In this document: positions 24,445 to 34,138 of the stretch, one piece after another
Layout: every line of letters begins with the position of its first letter
Position numbering within the stretch: the first letter of the stretch is position 1
Notes under the pieces: generated by a model
The model's input: the letters and a program-made list of their open reading frames with translations, nothing else
Database searches by the model: none
What the model was told of the DNA's origin: nothing
Program-made: the position numbers and the translations under genes
NCBI GenBank assembly: GCA_964546955.1
Contig: CAZJLP010000004.1
Coordinates: 105,667 to 169,666 of the forward strand
Direction of reading: 5' to 3'
Source of the DNA: CAZJLP01 sp964546955
GTDB taxonomy: Bacteria > Verrucomicrobiota > Verrucomicrobiia > Opitutales > Opitutaceae
DNA length: 64,000 bases

Positions 24445-24471
24445 AGCCCGCCTGTCTTGGCGGGCTATTTG
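24445..24471 (+). terminator. possible terminator after ftsH
   Basis: AGCCCGCC (24445-24452), loop TGTCTT, GGCGGGCT (24459-24466), followed by ATTTG. Strong stem but a weak U-tract, so it may be only a hairpin. Confidence 0.45.
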
Positions 24472-24560
24472 ACGTCGATTTAGAGCGATTGGCGCGGGTT
24501 CCGCCTCTAACCTGCCGGGGACGGCAGGTTCCATCAGGTGCATTGCAATGTCCGGCGAAA

Positions 24561-24590
24561 ACAAAAACTCCGCAGCGGAGGCTGCGGAGT
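24561..24590 (-). terminator. rho-independent terminator of the beta-barrel gene
   Basis: On the minus strand, ACTCCGCAG (24590-24582), loop CCTCCG, CTGCGGAGT (24575-24567), then TTTTGT. It lies 32-61 bp after the stop at 24622. Confidence 0.85.
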
Positions 24591-24621
24591 CGAGAGACCT
24601 GACGATTAACCTTGGAAACGA

Positions 24622-25185
24622 TTACAGATTGAAGCCGATACCGACGGACCAAAGGAATTGGCCGTCGCTGAACTTGTCGTCCAATTGCTTGGTTTTGTCG
24701 AAGAGCCAAGCGTATTGAGCGGTGGCGATGATGAAGGTCTTCGGTTTGACGTAGAACTTCAGACCGCCTTCCAGACCGGCCGCCCAGGTGTCCTGCACGG
24801 TGTCACCGTAGATGCGGCCGAAGTTCGCACCGATAAACGGACGCACGCTGCCGCGGGGAGCCAAATGGAAGTCAGCCGCCAGAAAGGTGGACCCGTTCCA
24901 TTGCGATTTGCTGGCGTCGTTGTCGCCGTAGTTCAGGCTTTGCCGCACGACACCTTCGAGCGTATCGCTGAAGTAGAAACCGAGCGAGCCGCTGGCGCCG
25001 CCGAAGTGGTTGTCGAAGTCTTGGTCGCTGCCGCCGTTTGCGCCCAGGATCACCTCGAGATTTCCCGCTCGGGCACCGGTTTCCGCATCGGTTGCTGGAA
25101 TGCGTGTCGTGGTGTACTGCGCCAAGCTGACGAGCGGCAGCGCTGCCAGCAGGAGGACGGAAGTCAGAGATATAGGGAGTTTCAT
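24622..25185 (-). CDS. outer-membrane beta-barrel protein
   Basis: A 187-residue protein with a signal peptide (MKLPISLTSVLLLAALPLVSLAQ). The mature part has alternating hydrophobic/aromatic strands such as GSLGFYFSDTLEGVVRQSLNYG and KTFIIATAQYAWLF, and ends with a terminal strand WSVGIGFNL, whose final residues fit a BAM-recognised C-terminus. It resembles the OmpW/OprF-like small barrel (Pfam outer membrane beta-barrel) group. Function unknown. Monocistronic with its own terminator. Confidence 0.82.
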   Translation of the reverse strand: MKLPISLTSVLLLAALPLVSLAQYTTTRIPATDAETGARAGNLEVILGANGGSDQDFDNHFGGASGSLGFYFSDTLEGVVRQSLNYGDNDASKSQWNGSTFLAADFHLAPRGSVRPFIGANFGRIYGDTVQDTWAAGLEGGLKFYVKPKTFIIATAQYAWLFDKTKQLDDKFSDGQFLWSVGIGFNL

Positions 25186-25420
25186 AGTAGTGTTCTTGGT
25201 TTGAGTTCGCTTGCTGGACGAGCGCCGCGAAGGTTTGCCATGAAGCTTGTTTCCGCAATCGTTCGCCGAAGCCGCAACCCCTGAAACCCCTTTGGGGGAA
25301 AGCTCTTAGGACGTACCCGGGCTTCGCCGTCAGGTCCTCAGGAGGTACGGCCAAACCCGGGGCGGCCACCAAACGGCAGCCGGCGACTGGCTAGAACTGG
25401 GCGCGGCGCGCGTCGGGCCG
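25186..25420 (-). promoter_or_regulatory. leader of the beta-barrel gene, possibly structured
   Basis: On the minus strand, CCGTACC (at about 25349-25343) can pair with GGTACG (about 25317-25312), and CCCGGG occurs twice. A GGGG-containing hairpin CCCCAAAGGGG follows. The stretch may hold a structured 5' leader, but no known riboswitch consensus was matched. Confidence 0.3.
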
Positions 25421-28400
25421 TTATCCCGCAGCGCGGATCTTCAGCAGCAAATCTTTGCTTTCAACGGTATCTCCCAGCACGACGTGCGAAACTTCGACGA
25501 TTCCGTCGCACGGCGAATAAACCGTCGTCTGCATCTTCATCGCTTCCATCATCAGGAGCTTGTCGCCTTTGGCTACTTTCGATCCGACGGAGACGGCTAG
25601 CATTGCGATCAGGCCGGGGATTGGCGCCGCGACTTGCAGGGGATCCGCCAAATCAGCCTTGGGACGCGCCTTCATTTTCGGCGCGACACTCTTGTCCAGA
25701 ATGAAAGTTTCGCGCGCCATTCCGTTCAACTCGTAGCTGATCGTGCGGCGTCCGTCTTTGTCGGGGGCGCTCATCGAGACCAATCGAATGATCAAGACTT
25801 TGCCTTCCTCGATGTTGACTGAAATCTCTTCGCCGACGGACAGCCCGTAGAAAAAGGCCGGAGTGGGAAGAACGCTGACGTCCCCGTACTCGCGCTGGTG
25901 CTTGGTGAAGTCCGCGTGTACCTGAGGGTACATCAAGTGGGAGTAGAGGTCGTCGTCAGAGGCGTCGCGCCGCAGTTTTTCGCTCAGCTCGGTGCGCGTC
26001 TTTTCCAAATCGAGAGCGGGTTTGGCTTCCGACGAGCCCTTGGTCTTCTTTTTACGGGTGGCCACCTCGTATTTTGCGCGCGCTTCCGCGGCGCGCTTCT
26101 CGCCGAGAATTACTTTCTGCACCTGCTGAGGCCAGCCGCCGTCCGGCCAGCCGAGACCGCCTTGCATCATGTCGATGACGCTTTCTGGAAACGGAATCGA
26201 GCCGGGCTCCAGATTGACGACATCGGCTGGTTTGATTCCGCGGCTGAAGAGGAAAAGCGCCATGTCGCCAACCACTTTTGACGATGGGGTGACTTTGACG
26301 ATGTCTCCAAACAGGGCGTTGACTTCGGCGTACGTGCGGGCGATCTCCGGCCAGCGGTGAGACACGCCCATGGATACGGCTTGCTCTTTGAGATTGGTGT
26401 ACTGCCCGCCGGGCATTTCATGGAGGTACACTTCGGCCGACCCGCTGCGGGGTGCCGTGTCGAAAGGAAGATAATAGGACCGTATCTGCTCCCAGTAGTC
26501 GGAAAACTCGTTCAAGGCTTCCAGGTCCAGCTTGGTTTCCCGAGGTGTGTGCTGAAGGGCGGCGACGATCGAATTGAGATTGGGCTGCGACGTGCTCCCC
26601 GACATCGAGGCGAGTGCCAAGTCGACCACATCAACGCCCGCGTCCGCCGCGCGAAGGACGGAAGCGGCGTTGATGCCGCTCGTATCGTGAGTGTGAAAAT
26701 GAACCGGGAGACCGATCTCCTCCTTCAGCGCCTTGACGAGTTTATGGGCGGCATAAGGCCGGCATAATCCGGCCATATCCTTGATCGCGAGGAAATGCGC
26801 GCCCATCTTCTCGAGTTCGCGGCCCAGCTTCACGTAGTATTGCAGCGAGTATTTGTCGCGTTTCTCGTCCAAAATATCACCCGTGTAACACAACGCGGCC
26901 TCGCAGATCGCGTGGGTATCCTGCACGGCCTCCATCGCGACACGCAGGTTGGGCAAATAGTTCAACGAGTCGAAGACGCGGAAGATATCCATCCCGCTCT
27001 GGGCAGCATGCTTCACGAAGCCTGCCACGACGTTGTCGGGGTAGTTCGTATAGCCGACGGCGTTGGCCCCGCGGAAAAGCATCTGAAAGCAGATGTTTGG
27101 CACCTTGGCGCGGAGCTGACGCAGGCGTTCCCAGGGATCCTCCGAGAGGAAACGCATGGCCGTGTCGAAAGTGGCTCCGCCCCACATTTCGAGGGAAAAC
27201 AGATCGCCCGCCCGCTGAGCCACGGCGCCGGCACACGCCAGCATGTCGTAGCCCCGCACCCGCGTCGCCATGAGGGATTGATGGGCGTCGCGCCAAGTCG
27301 TGTCAGTGATGAGCAGGCGTTTTTGAGCGAGTGTCCACTCGGCGAATTTTTTCGGCCCGAGTTCAAGCAACAGCTGTCGCGTTCCCGGAGGCGGCGCCTT
27401 CAGGTGGTCGTACGCGGGTGCCTTCGTTGCGGTGAGAGGCTTTTCGGGCCGGTATCCCTTGGCGTGGGGATTGCCATTTACCACGACGTTGCCGAGGAAA
27501 TTCAAGAGCTTCGAGGCGCGATCCCTGCGCGCTTTGAAAGCGAAGAGCTCTGGAGTCGTGTCAATCAGCGTCGTCGTGGCCTGGCCGGAGGTGAACTGCG
27601 GATGAGTGATGACGTTCTCCAAAAAAGGGATGTTCGTTTTCACTCCGCGAATGCGGAATTCGCTCAAGACCCGGCGCGCCCGATTCATGGCGATGGGGTA
27701 GGACTGCCCGCTCGTGATGACTTTGACCAACATGGAGTCGTAGAACGGCGTGATCACGGCCCCCGCGAACCCCATCCCTCCGTCGAGGCGCACCCCGAAC
27801 CCGCCCGGAGAGCGGTAGGCGAGAATTTTTCCGTAGTCGGGGATGAATTTGTTCTCTGGATCCTCCGTGGTGATGCGGCACTGGATCGCGTAGCCATTCC
27901 GGGGCACATCGAGTTGGCGCGGCATGCCGACCTCCGGCGAATGCAAGGCGTGGCCTTGTGCGATCAGAATCTGCGCGCGGACCAGATCGAGGCCCGTGAT
28001 GACCTCGGTGACCGTATGCTCCACCTGGATCCGGGGATTCATCTCGATGAAAAACCACTCGTGGCGATCGAGGTCGTAGAGAAATTCTATGGTGCCGGCA
28101 TTGTCGTAGCGGACTTCGCGCGCCATGCGCGCCGCCGCTTCACAGAGTTCGTTTACGATCCGTTCCGGCAGCCCGTAACTAGGAGCAACCTCGACCACCT
28201 TTTGATGGCGGCGCTGGACGGAGCAATCGCGCTCGTAGAGGTGAATCACGTTGCCGTGTTGATCGCCCAGGATCTGCACCTCGATATGTTTCGCCCGCGG
28301 AATATATTTCTCGAGAAAGACCGCGGGATTGCCGAAAGCGCGTTCAGCCTCCGCTTGTGCTTCGTCCAGGAGGCTCGAAAGTTCGCTCGCTTTCTGCACC

Positions 28401-28957
28401 ACCCGCATGCCGCGGCCGCCACCGCCGAAAGCCGCCTTGATGATAAGGGGGAAGCCAATCGTTTTCGCGATCTTCAGCGCTTCGTCGCGGTCGCTGACGG
28501 GCTCTTCGGTACCGGGCAGGGTGGGCACTGCGATCCGCTTAGCCAGGGCTCGGGCAGCGGTCTTATCGCCCATCATTTCCAGCAACTCCGGACGAGGACC
28601 CACGAAAATGATGCCGGCTTTCTGGCACGCGCGCGCAAACTGGGCGTTTTCCGACAGAAATCCGTAACCGGGATGGATTGCGTCCACCCCCTTCTGCTTC
28701 GCGACTGCCACGATGCTGTCGATATCGAGATACGCGGCGACCGGGCCTTTGCCGATCCCGACTTGATAGGCTTCGTCGGCTTTATAACGATGAATGCAGA
28801 ACCGATCCTCCTGGGCATACACCGCGACAGTTCGGAGCCCCAGTTCAGTGCCGGCGCGGAAAATGCGAACAGCGATCTCGCTGCGGTTAGCGGCCATCAG
28901 CTTCTGCAGCGGACGGACAGGCGGGGTGGCCAGGGCTGGGGCGGAGTCGGGGGTCAT
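25421..28957 (-). CDS. pyc: pyruvate carboxylase
   Basis: An 1178-residue single-chain enzyme that makes oxaloacetate from pyruvate, bicarbonate and ATP (anaplerosis). Domains in order: biotin carboxylase (residues about 20-475; GGGGRGMRVV and EMNPRIQVEHTVTE), carboxyltransferase (about 560-830; ITDTTWRDAHQSLMATRVRG, HFHTHDTSG), PYC_OADA domain, and a biotinyl domain ending the protein with biotin on the lysine of MMEAMKMQT. Length and order are those of the alpha4-type enzyme. It is alone between the barrel gene and a divergent sensor kinase. Confidence 0.96.
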   Translation of the reverse strand: MTPDSAPALATPPVRPLQKLMAANRSEIAVRIFRAGTELGLRTVAVYAQEDRFCIHRYKADEAYQVGIGKGPVAAYLDIDSIVAVAKQKGVDAIHPGYGFLSENAQFARACQKAGIIFVGPRPELLEMMGDKTAARALAKRIAVPTLPGTEEPVSDRDEALKIAKTIGFPLIIKAAFGGGGRGMRVVQKASELSSLLDEAQAEAERAFGNPAVFLEKYIPRAKHIEVQILGDQHGNVIHLYERDCSVQRRHQKVVEVAPSYGLPERIVNELCEAAARMAREVRYDNAGTIEFLYDLDRHEWFFIEMNPRIQVEHTVTEVITGLDLVRAQILIAQGHALHSPEVGMPRQLDVPRNGYAIQCRITTEDPENKFIPDYGKILAYRSPGGFGVRLDGGMGFAGAVITPFYDSMLVKVITSGQSYPIAMNRARRVLSEFRIRGVKTNIPFLENVITHPQFTSGQATTTLIDTTPELFAFKARRDRASKLLNFLGNVVVNGNPHAKGYRPEKPLTATKAPAYDHLKAPPPGTRQLLLELGPKKFAEWTLAQKRLLITDTTWRDAHQSLMATRVRGYDMLACAGAVAQRAGDLFSLEMWGGATFDTAMRFLSEDPWERLRQLRAKVPNICFQMLFRGANAVGYTNYPDNVVAGFVKHAAQSGMDIFRVFDSLNYLPNLRVAMEAVQDTHAICEAALCYTGDILDEKRDKYSLQYYVKLGRELEKMGAHFLAIKDMAGLCRPYAAHKLVKALKEEIGLPVHFHTHDTSGINAASVLRAADAGVDVVDLALASMSGSTSQPNLNSIVAALQHTPRETKLDLEALNEFSDYWEQIRSYYLPFDTAPRSGSAEVYLHEMPGGQYTNLKEQAVSMGVSHRWPEIARTYAEVNALFGDIVKVTPSSKVVGDMALFLFSRGIKPADVVNLEPGSIPFPESVIDMMQGGLGWPDGGWPQQVQKVILGEKRAAEARAKYEVATRKKKTKGSSEAKPALDLEKTRTELSEKLRRDASDDDLYSHLMYPQVHADFTKHQREYGDVSVLPTPAFFYGLSVGEEISVNIEEGKVLIIRLVSMSAPDKDGRRTISYELNGMARETFILDKSVAPKMKARPKADLADPLQVAAPIPGLIAMLAVSVGSKVAKGDKLLMMEAMKMQTTVYSPCDGIVEVSHVVLGDTVESKDLLLKIRAAG

Positions 28958-29362
28958 CGGTAAGCCGTTCGACGGGAGGGGAACACGCCCGCGGCGTCAA
29001 GCATCCGTCCGATCGGACCGCCAAGAAGCGGACCTCGCCGCGCTTTTTTGTAATGTCGTTCTCGACTCCGAGGAAACGGCCGCTCAGGATAGGTGACGCG
29101 GATAGGTAAGGGGGGTGGTGACTTCGGGAAGAGTTTGTACCGGTAGCTCATACTGCGCCCGGCTAGCCGCCAGTCATACGCACGTAGCTGTTGCACTCCG
29201 GAAAGAACAAGATGTCGGGTTACGTTACCAATGATCGGTCCATGCAAAACTCACTTAACGGATTCCACCTTTTTCCACGCCAGGCTGGAAGCCGCGGTTC
29301 TCGTTTGGCGCCCGTGAGGACGGACGGCTCGCGTGCCGAGCAGCCGTAACCGGAGCCCTGCC
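28958..29362. other. intergenic between divergent pyc and sensor kinase
   Basis: About 400 bp with no convincing gene; it must hold both divergent promoters. A short minus-strand frame (28954-29247) overlaps pyc and shows no family features. Confidence 0.5.
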
Positions 29363-31642
29363 ATGTCGATGCAAGTTCTTCATCTCGAAGATAGCGCGCA
29401 CGATGCCGAGCTTGTGCATTCGCAGATCAGGCGCATGTGGCCCGACTGCGAGATCGAACGCGTTGACTCCGCAACCGCCTTCGAGGCTGCGCTGGAACGC
29501 AAGACCCCGAATCTGATTCTCTCTGACTTCTCCTTACCGGGTTACGACGGTCTCACCGCTTTGAATCACGCGCGCAAACGGCGCCCGGATGTCCCGTTCA
29601 TGTTTCTTTCCGGTACCATTGGCGAAGAAGTAGCGGTCGAGGCGCTGAAAAACGGAGCCATCGACTACGTCCTGAAAGATCGCATGGGCCGTCTTATTCC
29701 CGCGATCCAGCGAGCTTTGGCTCAGACGGAGGAACAGACCAAGCGCCACAAGGCCGAGCAGGAACTGCGCGAAACACAGGAGCGATATCGTCAGATCACG
29801 GAAAACGTGGCGGATCTGATCGCGGTGCTCGATCCGCAAGGGCGGCGCGTGTACAACAATCCCGCCTATGTCACGATCCTCGGTGAGCCCGAGAGCCTTC
29901 GGGGTACGGACTCTTTCACCGAAATCCACCCTGACGACCGCGAACGCATTCGCGAAATTTTCTTTCAAACCGTGCGCTCGGGGGTCGGTCAGCGCGCGGA
30001 GTATCGCTTCCTGCTTCGCGATGGGAGCGTGCGTTTTATCGAGTCTCAGGGAAGCGTGATTCTCGATGCGGAGGGAAAGGTAGCGAACGTGCTCGTGGTG
30101 TCTCGCGATGTGACGGCGCGGAAAAAAGCCGATGATCGCATCCGCGAACAGGCCTCGCTCCTCGATAAAGCGCGCGACGCCATCAGCGTGGTGGATCTTA
30201 CCCACCGTATTACCTACTGGAACGCGAGCTCCGAAGGACTTTTTGGCTGGACCGCCGCCGAGGCGATCGGACAGCCGCTTTCGCAGTTGCTGCACGCCCA
30301 GGATCCGCGCTTTGGCGAAGCGATGAAACGACTTCTGGCGGAAGGGCAGTGGCAGGGCGAATTGCTTCCCCAGACCAAGGGAGGCAAAGCGGTTCTGGTC
30401 GAAAGCCGTTGGACTCTTGTCACCGATGCCAAAGGAAAACCCGTCTCGATCCTCTGCATAAACACCGACATCACGGAGCGCAAAAAGCTGGAGGTCCAAT
30501 TTCTCCGCGCCCAGCGCATGGAGAGCATCGGCACGTTGGCCGGCGGGATTGCTCACGACTTAAACAACGTGCTGACGCCGATCCTCGTCGCGGCGCAAGT
30601 GCTCCAAATGCACGTCTCCTCCAAGGAGGACCGGATGCTCCTCGAAACGGTCGAGAAAAGCGCGCTGCACGGCGCCGCGTTGTTGAAGCAGGTCCTGTTG
30701 TTTGCACGCGGCGCGGAGGGCGAACACACGGCGCTCCGCATTCAGCATCTGGTGGGTGAACTCGAAAAATTGCTGAGGGAGACGTTCCCTCGCTCGATTG
30801 AAATCCGCACGCGGATCGGCAAGGACACCTGGGTGATCAAAGGCGACGCGACCCAGCTGAACCAGGTGTTGATGAATCTCTGCGTCAATGCCCGCGACGC
30901 GATGCCCAAGGGGGGGCAACTTGAAATCCGAGCGAAGAACCTCACGCCGGGCGACGACTTTTTCCGCGCGCATCCTGACGCAAAGCCGGGCGCCTATCTC
31001 ATGTTGAGCGTCCAGGACACGGGGTGTGGTATTCCGCCGGAAGTCCTCGAGCGGATTTTCGATCCGTTTTTCACCACGAAGGAGTTGGGCAAAGGCACGG
31101 GCCTCGGGCTCTCAACGGTCCTTGGCATCGTGAGGAGTCATGGCGGCGTTTTGCAGGTGCAGAGCGAGGTAGGAAAAGGAACCCGGTTCGATATCTATTT
31201 GCCGGCGCTCCCGACGGAGGAGACGGCGACCGTTCCGTCCGAACGCCCCCAGCTGCCGCGCGGCCAGGGCCAAGGCGTGCTCGTGATCGACGATGAACCC
31301 TACATTCGCGAGGTCATCAGCTCGATGTTGCGTTTCTGCAACTACCGCAGTTTTCCGGCCGCGGGAGGACAAGCCGGCATCGATCTTTATCGGGAGAAAC
31401 TCGGCGAAATCGAATTAGCGCTCGTCGACATGATGATGCCTGGCATCGATGGCGCCACCACGATGAAGCGACTGCGCCAAATAAATCCCCATTTGCCCAT
31501 GATCGCCGTCAGCGGCATGCTCGAGGAAAGCCAGCTGGGCGACGACTCGGAGCTCAAAGGGGTCGAGCTCCTGAGGAAGCCAATCACCGCGGAGGTGCTG
31601 TTGAACAGAATCGCGGCCGTGCTGAGCGCAGGGGTCCGCTGA
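29363..31642 (+). CDS. hybrid sensor histidine kinase (REC-PAS-PAS-HK-REC)
   Basis: A 759-residue soluble signalling protein with no membrane segment. Residues about 1-125 are a receiver domain (VLHLEDSAHDAEL, LILSDFSLPG, LKNGAIDYVLKD). Two PAS domains follow (about 145-270 and 270-390). The HisKA box has MESIGTLAGGIAHDLNNVL with the phospho-accepting H; the HATPase has NLCVNARDAM, DTGCGIP and GTGLGLSTV. A C-terminal receiver (VLVIDDEPYI, ALVDMMMPGIDG) completes a phosphorelay. The signal is unknown. ATG 29363 has GGAG upstream; ATG 29333 is an alternative. Confidence 0.9.
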   Translation: MSMQVLHLEDSAHDAELVHSQIRRMWPDCEIERVDSATAFEAALERKTPNLILSDFSLPGYDGLTALNHARKRRPDVPFMFLSGTIGEEVAVEALKNGAIDYVLKDRMGRLIPAIQRALAQTEEQTKRHKAEQELRETQERYRQITENVADLIAVLDPQGRRVYNNPAYVTILGEPESLRGTDSFTEIHPDDRERIREIFFQTVRSGVGQRAEYRFLLRDGSVRFIESQGSVILDAEGKVANVLVVSRDVTARKKADDRIREQASLLDKARDAISVVDLTHRITYWNASSEGLFGWTAAEAIGQPLSQLLHAQDPRFGEAMKRLLAEGQWQGELLPQTKGGKAVLVESRWTLVTDAKGKPVSILCINTDITERKKLEVQFLRAQRMESIGTLAGGIAHDLNNVLTPILVAAQVLQMHVSSKEDRMLLETVEKSALHGAALLKQVLLFARGAEGEHTALRIQHLVGELEKLLRETFPRSIEIRTRIGKDTWVIKGDATQLNQVLMNLCVNARDAMPKGGQLEIRAKNLTPGDDFFRAHPDAKPGAYLMLSVQDTGCGIPPEVLERIFDPFFTTKELGKGTGLGLSTVLGIVRSHGGVLQVQSEVGKGTRFDIYLPALPTEETATVPSERPQLPRGQGQGVLVIDDEPYIREVISSMLRFCNYRSFPAAGGQAGIDLYREKLGEIELALVDMMMPGIDGATTMKRLRQINPHLPMIAVSGMLEESQLGDDSELKGVELLRKPITAEVLLNRIAAVLSAGVR

Positions 31643-31744
31643 AAGAGAACAACGCTTTCGCATCGTTTGCATGCGTGCCGCGTTTCTTGACCCAGCGACG
31701 ATGACGGGAGTGTCCGCCCGATTATCGGCCGCAGGTTTGACTGG

Positions 31745-32734
31745 CTACGTTTCCGAATCGAACAGCGCGACCTGATTGCGGCCGTCGGAGAGGCGGAAGC
31801 CCCGGTACATGCCGGGGGTGTTGAAGGGCAGAGTGACGTTTCCCTTTGCGTCGATCGCGATGAGACCTCCGCTGCCACCGAGGCGGTTTACCTTGTCGAG
31901 CACCTCCACAGCCGCCCGATCGAGGGGCAGCCCTTTGTATTCCATGCGAGCCGAGACATCGTGTGCCACCACGGCCCGAATGAAGTACTCACCGTGGCCG
32001 GTGGCGCTGAGGGCGCAAGTCGCATTGTTGGCATAGGTGCCGGCGCCGATAATGGGTGAATCGCCCACGCGGCCGAATTTCTTGTTCGTCATCCCCCCGG
32101 TGGACGTGCCGGCGGCGAGGTTGCTGTGAGCGTCCAAGGCCACACATCCCACGGTGCCCCATTTCCGGTCGCGCATGCCGTCGTTGTCGTCGACGGTCAC
32201 AAAGCTAAGGCGCTCGCGAAGGTAGCGGGCGTCTTTGTGGGAGTCGCGAATTTTCTCTAGCTCCTGCGCTTTTTCCAGCTGCTGGCGCCGCCAAGGCGTT
32301 TGAAAATAATCGTTCGGTACAAGTTCGTATCCGAGGTCCTGCGCGAAACGCTCCGCGCCTTTTCCGGCTAACATGACATGCGCCGACTTCAACATCACAT
32401 CGCGCGCCAGTTCGATCGGATTCTTCACGTGTTGCACACCCGCGACCGCGCCGGCGGTTTGATTGCGACCATCCATGATGGAGGCGTCCAATTCGCAAAG
32501 GCCGTCGGCGTTGAGCACGGCGCCGTGAGCGGCGTTGAACAACCCAGAATCCTCCAATATCTTGATCGCGGCAACGACGGCCTGAAGCGCGGAGCCGTCC
32601 GATCCGAGAACCGCATACCCGGAGTCCAGCGCCCGCTGCAGAACGCTGCGAAAAGCGCCTTCGGCCTCAGCGGACATCTCCCCGCGCAAGATCGCGCCAG
32701 CGCCCCCGTGGATGGCTAGGCCGAATGGAGTCAT
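31745..32734 (-). CDS. iaaA: isoaspartyl peptidase / L-asparaginase (Ntn hydrolase)
   Basis: A 329-residue plant-type asparaginase precursor. The N-terminus LAIHGGAGAI and NAAHGAVLNADG are typical. The precursor is expected to cleave itself before the threonine of WGTVGCVALD, which becomes the N-terminal nucleophile; STGGMTNKKFGRVGDSPIIGAGTYA follows. It hydrolyses beta-aspartyl dipeptides and asparagine. No signal peptide, so cytoplasmic. ATG 32734 fits the family; an upstream extension to 32956 has no homologous content. Confidence 0.92.
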   Translation of the reverse strand: MTPFGLAIHGGAGAILRGEMSAEAEGAFRSVLQRALDSGYAVLGSDGSALQAVVAAIKILEDSGLFNAAHGAVLNADGLCELDASIMDGRNQTAGAVAGVQHVKNPIELARDVMLKSAHVMLAGKGAERFAQDLGYELVPNDYFQTPWRRQQLEKAQELEKIRDSHKDARYLRERLSFVTVDDNDGMRDRKWGTVGCVALDAHSNLAAGTSTGGMTNKKFGRVGDSPIIGAGTYANNATCALSATGHGEYFIRAVVAHDVSARMEYKGLPLDRAAVEVLDKVNRLGGSGGLIAIDAKGNVTLPFNTPGMYRGFRLSDGRNQVALFDSET

Positions 32735-33055
32735 TGTGGTAACGTGGCGCGGTTTCAGAAGCGCGCAAGCGCGCGGCAAGCTTGGTGATAACTTGGGGCG
32801 CGGGTTCCTGCGGCTTTGTCTTAAGCGGAGTGGGACCAAAAAGGCGAGGCCTCCCCTCGACGGGGTCGAGGCCTTGAGCGAAGTCGAAACGGTGGACTCC
32901 GCCGTCGTAGGCGGCAAATGTAGCATGCAACATCTGTGCGCGCTGGCCGGCATCAAAACGCATGTTCTTGCGCGGTGTCTCTGCCTTCGACGGGCGGTCC
33001 AGAGGTCCGCCCCTACCTCGCGATCCGCTTTTTAGAGGCTCACGCACTCAACTCC
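32735..33055. other. intergenic with inverted repeats
   Basis: No gene seen. Two imperfect palindromes are present: GGCCTC (32848-32853) with GAGGCC (32868-32873), and CGGGCGGTCCAGAGGTCCGCCC near 32990-33011. Confidence 0.5.
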
Positions 33056-34138
33056 TCACACATCCTGGCAGAATCCATACAGACGGTCGTCGCGGCCTTT
33101 GCCGGGCCAGTTGACTTGGTCGACGCCGCGGTGGCGCATCACGTCGATGACCAATCGATTCAACGAGGCCTCGAAACCAAAAATCGAGGTGAGCGGCGGC
33201 GCTTCGACGCGGATGACATAAGCCTCCAGGTGTACCTCGCGCAGCATTTCGACACTGCGATTCACGAGTTCAGCTTCGATCTTCGAGTTTCCCTGAAGGA
33301 TGAGGACGGGGTGCGGGTGAGCCGTCATTTGCTGAAAAGGGCCATGGGCAAACTGCAGGAAATCCGAGATCGGCGGACACGGCCAGAAGAGCCCTTCCAT
33401 GAATTTACACGCCAGATTCTGCGCGAAGTCCGAAATCGGGGCGGCAGTCAGGAGGTTGAAACCGCGGGCGAAGCGCTCCGGGTTCCCTTTCATTGCCTCC
33501 AGCGCCTCGCGCGGGGGCTTCGTTTCAAGCAAAGGGAGAATTTCGTTCGCCTTGGGCGCCTTGAACCGGCAACCGGCTAATTGTGCCGTGAACTGGAGAC
33601 AGGCGAGATAACCTGCCATGGGTCCGACGAAGCGGATTAGAGTGGTATATTCCTCGGCCAACGGAAACTCGATCAACTCCCCACCTTCATCCAGCAATGC
33701 TTGCAGCAGTGCGGCGCGGTCCTTCTTCCCCGCCGCCAGCGCGGAGGCGGGGGTCGACGCAGTGAACAGGATGGTATGAGCAAAATCCCGCCGGTGGCGC
33801 AGGGCCATTTGAGCGTTGGGCGATACACCCTGACTGAACACGACGAGTGTTTTTCCGGCGAAGGCGGCGGTATTTTGGCCGGTGAAGCCGGAAAGGGGCA
33901 GGTACGCGGCGGCGCGATCGGTATACAGGTTGAGCAACATCGCGAGATAACGGCCGTGCGCCTCCGAACTTCCTGTACCCGTGATGATGAAACGCGCCGC
34001 CCCGCGGGTGGCTTCCTTCAGCGGGGCAGGGCCGCGCTCGAACATGCCCGCCAGCGTGGCGGGAATCTGTTCCAGACGCTTCGCCAGCAAGGTGTGGCCG
34101 AGCGGATCGGTTTGGAGAGCGGTAGGCGAGGGATTCAC
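33056..34138 (-). CDS. SIS (sugar isomerase) domain protein
   Basis: A 360-residue protein of the GlmS-isomerase/AgaS-like type. SIS motifs are FIITGTGSSEAHGRYLAML and LVVFSQGVSPNAQMAL in the first half, with a second SIS-like half (AQNLACKFMEGLFWPCP, PVLILQGNSKIEAELV). The conserved glutamate/histidine end of GlmS-type isomerases is not obvious. Its start codon overlaps the stop of the upstream RibA-like gene by 4 bp (34135-34138), indicating translational coupling. The substrate is unknown, presumably a phosphosugar or nucleotide-derived sugar. Confidence 0.75.
   Translation of the reverse strand: MNPSPTALQTDPLGHTLLAKRLEQIPATLAGMFERGPAPLKEATRGAARFIITGTGSSEAHGRYLAMLLNLYTDRAAAYLPLSGFTGQNTAAFAGKTLVVFSQGVSPNAQMALRHRRDFAHTILFTASTPASALAAGKKDRAALLQALLDEGGELIEFPLAEEYTTLIRFVGPMAGYLACLQFTAQLAGCRFKAPKANEILPLLETKPPREALEAMKGNPERFARGFNLLTAAPISDFAQNLACKFMEGLFWPCPPISDFLQFAHGPFQQMTAHPHPVLILQGNSKIEAELVNRSVEMLREVHLEAYVIRVEAPPLTSIFGFEASLNRLVIDVMRHRGVDQVNWPGKGRDDRLYGFCQDV

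Noticed and set aside
25290..25360. Hammerhead ribozyme or c-di-GMP riboswitch in the beta-barrel leader
   Set aside because: A CTGAGGA segment resembles part of a hammerhead core, but the required stem and GAAA are not in register, and the riboswitch consensus does not fit.
26795..28963. 722-residue plus-strand ORF opposite pyruvate carboxylase
   Set aside because: It is an antisense shadow of a highly conserved gene in GC-rich DNA, with no recognisable domain.
28954..29247. Small minus-strand ORF upstream of pyc
   Set aside because: Overlaps the pyc start and its promoter region, with no recognisable features.
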